Origin: Clostridia bacterium
Lineage (GTDB): Bacteria > Bacillota > Clostridia > RGIG6154
DNA length: 10,810 nt
Reading direction: 5' to 3'
Assembly: GCA_017622395.1 (NCBI GenBank)
Contig: JAGARF010000140.1
Location: forward strand, 1-10,810
Shown: positions 7,910 through 10,810 of the stretch, piece by piece
Position numbering within the stretch: the first letter of the stretch is position 1
Layout: each line of letters starts with the position of its first letter
Position numbers and translations under genes: made by a program
Notes under the pieces: generated by a model
Databases searched by the model: none
What the model was told of the DNA's origin: nothing
What the model saw: the letters and a program-made list of their open reading frames with translations, nothing else

Positions 7910-9019
7910 TTGCTGAAAAAAATCATCAGAAAGATGTATGCTATCAATATTGCATCTAAATTTAAAGGGATGAGCGAATTCGCAATCAATGCAATTGTAA
8001 AAACATATTTGAACGATTTTAAGATAAAGCAAATTTCGTTAAGGGAAAAAATGAAGATTCACAAATGTGGATTTACTGTAACAAATTGGAAATATTTAGG
8101 ATTAACAGAAGAAACTTCCAAAGAATATCTTTCTAATGTACAGTATTTTAATATGCATCCTCTTAATGGTGAGTATTCAAAATGGATTGATGATAAGCTG
8201 ACATTGAAATACATATTAAGCGGAACTGTTTTAGACGAATATCTGCCAAGATATTATTTCCAGATTGATGCAAAAGGTAATATGTTAAGACTTATGGATT
8301 TCTGTTTAGAGGAAAAAGGAAATGTTGTTGACGATTTCGTTGCACTTCTAAAAGAAAAGAAAGAACTTGCAATAAAACGCATAGCAGGTGCTATAGGAGA
8401 AGGCTTTTATAAAGCACAGTATAATAAGGATTTATTTTACCTGAATGGTGAAGAATACAATGAAAAGGTTTTTAGAGAGAAGATAAAGCAATTAAAAAAT
8501 TATCTTATTACTGAGTATTTAAAACCACATAGAGAAATTGCTGAATATTGTTCTGAAACAGCCAACAGTATAAGGTATCTTATTGGCCGTGTTGACGGTG
8601 AAATGAGGATGCTAAAAAGCTTTATAAGATTTGGAACAAAAAAATCAAAATTTGTTGAAAATTATAATGCAGGTGGCGTTTTATGTTACATTAATGAAGT
8701 TGGTGAGTTTAATTATGGTAATGTGATAGATGCAGAAAATTTGCGTAATATTATTGTTTATGAGCATCCAGACAGTAAAAAGGAACTTAAAGGAAAAGTA
8801 CCATTATGGGATGAGATCGTAAAGGTAAAACAAATGCTGGACAAAATTTTCCCACAAATGGAATACTTAGGAGTTGATTTTGTAGTAACTTCTGATAATA
8901 AAGTAAAGATGCTTGAAATTAATTCATTAACATCATTGGATGCTCTTCAGATGGATGTTTCTATACTCAAAACTGATGTTGCAGAATTTTTTCTAAAAAG
9001 AATAAAAAATAATCAATAG
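7910..9019 (+). CDS. Sugar-transfer-associated ATP-grasp protein
   Basis: A 369-residue soluble protein that resembles the ATP-grasp family predicted from gene neighbourhoods to act in surface polysaccharide synthesis (Pfam ATPgrasp_ST type); the match is from pattern recognition, not a search. The N-terminal third has a basic amphipathic start (LKKIIRKMYAINIASKFKG) and an aromatic-rich region including LPRYYFQIDAKGN. The core shows K156 in AIKRIAG followed by a glycine loop (GAIGEGFYKAQYN), the strand YLITEYLKPH, a segment VENYNAGGVLCYINEVGEF, and the metal-binding E336-I-N338 in MLEINSLTSLDALQ. This conserved end suggests an active enzyme. It is not closely similar to the two neighbouring ATP-grasp proteins. 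It probably forms an amide or ester bond involving a sugar or sugar-linked precursor; the substrate is unknown. It starts with TTG, supported by AGGAGAG at 7897-7903. Confidence 0.82.
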   Translation: MLKKIIRKMYAINIASKFKGMSEFAINAIVKTYLNDFKIKQISLREKMKIHKCGFTVTNWKYLGLTEETSKEYLSNVQYFNMHPLNGEYSKWIDDKLTLKYILSGTVLDEYLPRYYFQIDAKGNMLRLMDFCLEEKGNVVDDFVALLKEKKELAIKRIAGAIGEGFYKAQYNKDLFYLNGEEYNEKVFREKIKQLKNYLITEYLKPHREIAEYCSETANSIRYLIGRVDGEMRMLKSFIRFGTKKSKFVENYNAGGVLCYINEVGEFNYGNVIDAENLRNIIVYEHPDSKKELKGKVPLWDEIVKVKQMLDKIFPQMEYLGVDFVVTSDNKVKMLEINSLTSLDALQMDVSILKTDVAEFFLKRIKNNQ

Positions 9020-9032
9020 GACAGGGACTATT

Positions 9033-9992
9033 ATGAAAGAAATAGGTGGATATATAGAGCTCGATATATCACGTGGTGAAGAATATCATAAAAATGCTGT
9101 TGCTGTTAACAGTGGCAGGCATGCCCTTGAGTACATAATAAGAGCAAAAAAAATAAGAAAATTATACATACCTTATTATTTATGTGCATCCATAAGGAAC
9201 CTTTGTGAAAAATGCGACTGTGAATATGAGTTTTATAGCATAAAGGCAGATTTTTCTCCTGATTTCAATAAAAAACTTGCAGAAAATGAGTATTTGTATA
9301 TAGTAAACTACTATGGTCAGATGGAAAACAACAGAATAACAGGCTATAAGAATATATATAAAAATATCATTGTAGATAATGCACAGGCTTTTTTTCAAAT
9401 GCCTGTTGAAAGTGTGGATACGATTTATACATGCAGAAAGTTTTTTGGAGTTTCTGACGGAGGTTATGTGTATACGAACACAAAGATTAGTGAAAACCTT
9501 GATACAGACAAATCGTATGAAAGAATAAAATATGTGCTTGGAAGATTCGAAACAGATGCAGGAACTTTTTATAAGGAAGCTGCGGAAAATAATAAATTCT
9601 TTGCAACTGAGTCTTTAAGGTTTATGTCAAAACTTACCCATAATTTATTAAAAGGTATAGACTATAACAATGCAAAGAAAAAACGAACCGAAAATTTTGA
9701 ATACCTACACGAAAGGTTAAAAAAAATAAACAAACTTGACTTGAATGTTCCAGAGGGAGCATTTATGTATCCTTTGTATGTAGGGAACGGAGAAGAATTA
9801 AAGAAAAAATTGATAGAGAATAAAATCTTTGTTCCAACACTTTGGAAAGATACATTGGAGGTTGTCGAACAAGGTTCAGTAGAGTGGGATTATACTGAAA
9901 ATATTGTGCCATTACCTATAGATCAACGGTATGATATTGAAGATATGAAATATATAGTGAAAGTTATAAATTCTGGAAAGAAGTGTAACTAA
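9033..9992 (+). CDS. Compact DegT/DnrJ/EryC1/StrS-like PLP aminotransferase
   Basis: A 319-residue soluble protein, shorter than the roughly 360-400 residues usual for sugar aminotransferases of this fold-type I group. Three landmarks fit the PLP site: NSGRHAL at 26-32 in place of the common SGT.AL phosphate loop, VDNAQAFF with D115 and Q118 in place of the ED.AQA strand, and K136 in RKFFGVSDGGYV, which lines up residue for residue with the K.....(E/D)GG Schiff-base motif. The N-terminus ahead of the phosphate loop is shortened. It may make an amino sugar that an ATP-grasp neighbour then acylates, or act on a different keto compound. Loss of transaminase activity cannot be excluded. AGGGA at 9023-9027 lies 5 bases before the ATG. 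The fold is fairly clear; the substrate is not. Confidence 0.72.
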   Translation: MKEIGGYIELDISRGEEYHKNAVAVNSGRHALEYIIRAKKIRKLYIPYYLCASIRNLCEKCDCEYEFYSIKADFSPDFNKKLAENEYLYIVNYYGQMENNRITGYKNIYKNIIVDNAQAFFQMPVESVDTIYTCRKFFGVSDGGYVYTNTKISENLDTDKSYERIKYVLGRFETDAGTFYKEAAENNKFFATESLRFMSKLTHNLLKGIDYNNAKKKRTENFEYLHERLKKINKLDLNVPEGAFMYPLYVGNGEELKKKLIENKIFVPTLWKDTLEVVEQGSVEWDYTENIVPLPIDQRYDIEDMKYIVKVINSGKKCN

Positions 9993-10005
9993 GAAAGGAA
10001 ATATA

Positions 10006-10810
10006 ATGAAAAAGGAAACGAAGGGAAAGAGAATACTGTTTCTCGGAGCGGTGAGACCCTTATGTGAAGCAGTTGAAGTTGCTAAAAAAATGGGAATGTA
10101 TACAATAGTAACAGACTATCTGCCAAATTCGCCTGCAAAAAAATATGCAGACAAAGCTTGCATGGTAAGTACAATTGATGTTGATGCAGTAGTTGAGTTG
10201 TGCAAAAAAGAAAAGGTTGATGGACTTTTTACTGCGTTTACAGATTCTATGCTTCCTTATGCCCGAAAAATATGTGATATAATGGGATACCCATTTTATG
10301 CATCAGAAAAACAAATAGAATTATCCTTAAACAAAAAGCTATTTAAAGAAACATGTAAAAAATATGGGGTACCGGTTCCTGCGGAATATGATATACAATA
10401 TGTTGATGGCAAACCGGATGTAAGCAATATAGAATTCCCGGTTATTGTAAAACCGATAGACAGCAGTGGCGGAAGAGGTGTTAAGATTTGTTATGAAGAA
10501 GATGAATTTATAAACGCCTACGAGTACGCGTTGAGTGTATCTCCAAGCAAAACTATTATTGTTGAAGAGTATGTAAAAGGTGATGAAGTTACAGCTACAT
10601 ATACAATGAAAAATGGGAAAGTATCTCTTTCTTGTTTTAAAGACAAGCTTATTTCTAAAGATCACGAAGGCATAACATCTCAATCAGATATTCTTATCAT
10701 GCCGTCAAAGCATACATCAAAATTTGTTGAAGATGCAAATAATAAAATAATAGCTATGCTTGAAGGAATAAAAGCTACAGATGGTTCTGTGTTTTTCCAG
10801 GGTATAGTAT
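10006..10810 (+). CDS. ATP-grasp ligase, 3' partial, paralogue of the gene at 6693
   Basis: The frame is open from the ATG at 10006 to the right edge, giving 268 residues with no stop; the rest lies outside. AAAGGAA at 9994-10000 gives a 5-base spacing. Residues 9-95 form a pre-ATP-grasp domain (RILFLGAVRPLCEAVEVAKK), and the ATP-grasp core shows FPVIVKPIDSSGGRGV with K149 and IIVEEYVKGDEVTATY. These align along their length with the enzyme at 6693 (FPVIVKPVDSSGSKGV, IIVEEYV, and the shared KKEK(V/I)DG segment), so the two are paralogues or members of one subfamily. The metal-binding ExN/ExxPR segment would fall beyond the window. The substrate-contacting part after IIVEEYV differs between the two, which suggests different substrates. 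Confidence 0.88.
   Translation, partial: MKKETKGKRILFLGAVRPLCEAVEVAKKMGMYTIVTDYLPNSPAKKYADKACMVSTIDVDAVVELCKKEKVDGLFTAFTDSMLPYARKICDIMGYPFYASEKQIELSLNKKLFKETCKKYGVPVPAEYDIQYVDGKPDVSNIEFPVIVKPIDSSGGRGVKICYEEDEFINAYEYALSVSPSKTIIVEEYVKGDEVTATYTMKNGKVSLSCFKDKLISKDHEGITSQSDILIMPSKHTSKFVEDANNKIIAMLEGIKATDGSVFFQGIV

Noticed and set aside
7667..8032. 121-codon open frame on the minus strand across the junction of the first two ATP-grasp genes
   Set aside because: It lies entirely opposite two well-supported coding genes, has no recognisable domain, and its protein has the Cys/Phe/Ile-rich look of antisense frames in AT-rich DNA.
774..10005. Internal promoters or terminators between genes
   Set aside because: All gaps are 1-18 bases and hold little more than ribosome binding sites; no hairpin followed by a T run was seen between genes.
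10339..10683. 114-codon open frame on the minus strand
   Set aside because: It is antisense to the ATP-grasp core of the gene starting at 10006, whose motifs (FPVIVKPIDSSGGRGV, IIVEEYV) are clear; the minus-strand protein has no family features.

Overview
The window looks like part of a surface-polysaccharide (capsule or exopolysaccharide) operon from an AT-rich Gram-positive bacterium, most likely a Clostridia-type member of Bacillota. This rests on strongly AT-biased codon use, consistent AGGAG/AAGGA-type ribosome binding sites 5-9 bases before most starts, one TTG start, and the style of the glycosyltransferases. No rRNA, tRNA or species marker is present, so the assignment stays at this level.

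Ten genes lie on the + strand with 1-18 bases between them, so there is no room for internal promoters or terminators; they are probably cotranscribed from a promoter upstream of base 1. The first gene is cut at the left edge and the last at the right edge. No stretch over 300 bases lacks a gene. I saw no RNA gene, mobile element or CRISPR array.

Left module (1-6686), backbone assembly and export: a GT2 glycosyltransferase (5' partial), a GT4 glycosyltransferase, a Wzy/O-antigen-ligase-type polymerase, two more GT2 enzymes and a Wzx-type flippase. This is the core of a Wzx/Wzy-dependent pathway. Four glycosyltransferases, plus an initiating sugar-phosphate transferase not in the window, suggest a repeat unit of about five sugars. 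The initiating transferase, chain-length/tyrosine-kinase genes and nucleotide-sugar synthesis genes are not seen and probably lie outside.

Right module (6693-10810), an unusual decoration set: a CarB/PurK-like ATP-grasp ligase, a second ATP-grasp protein of the sugar-transfer-associated type, a compact divergent DegT-like PLP aminotransferase, and a third ATP-grasp protein (3' partial) that is a paralogue of the first. ATP-grasp enzymes usually join a carboxylate to an amine or thiol using ATP, so this set suggests that a sugar, amino sugar or uronic acid in the repeat unit carries an amide-linked amino acid or short peptide-like group. None of the four shows a signal peptide or membrane segment, so the modification would happen in the cytoplasm, on a nucleotide sugar, a small precursor or the lipid-linked unit, before Wzx flips it. 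The substrate cannot be read from the sequence. This module is the most interesting part of the window.
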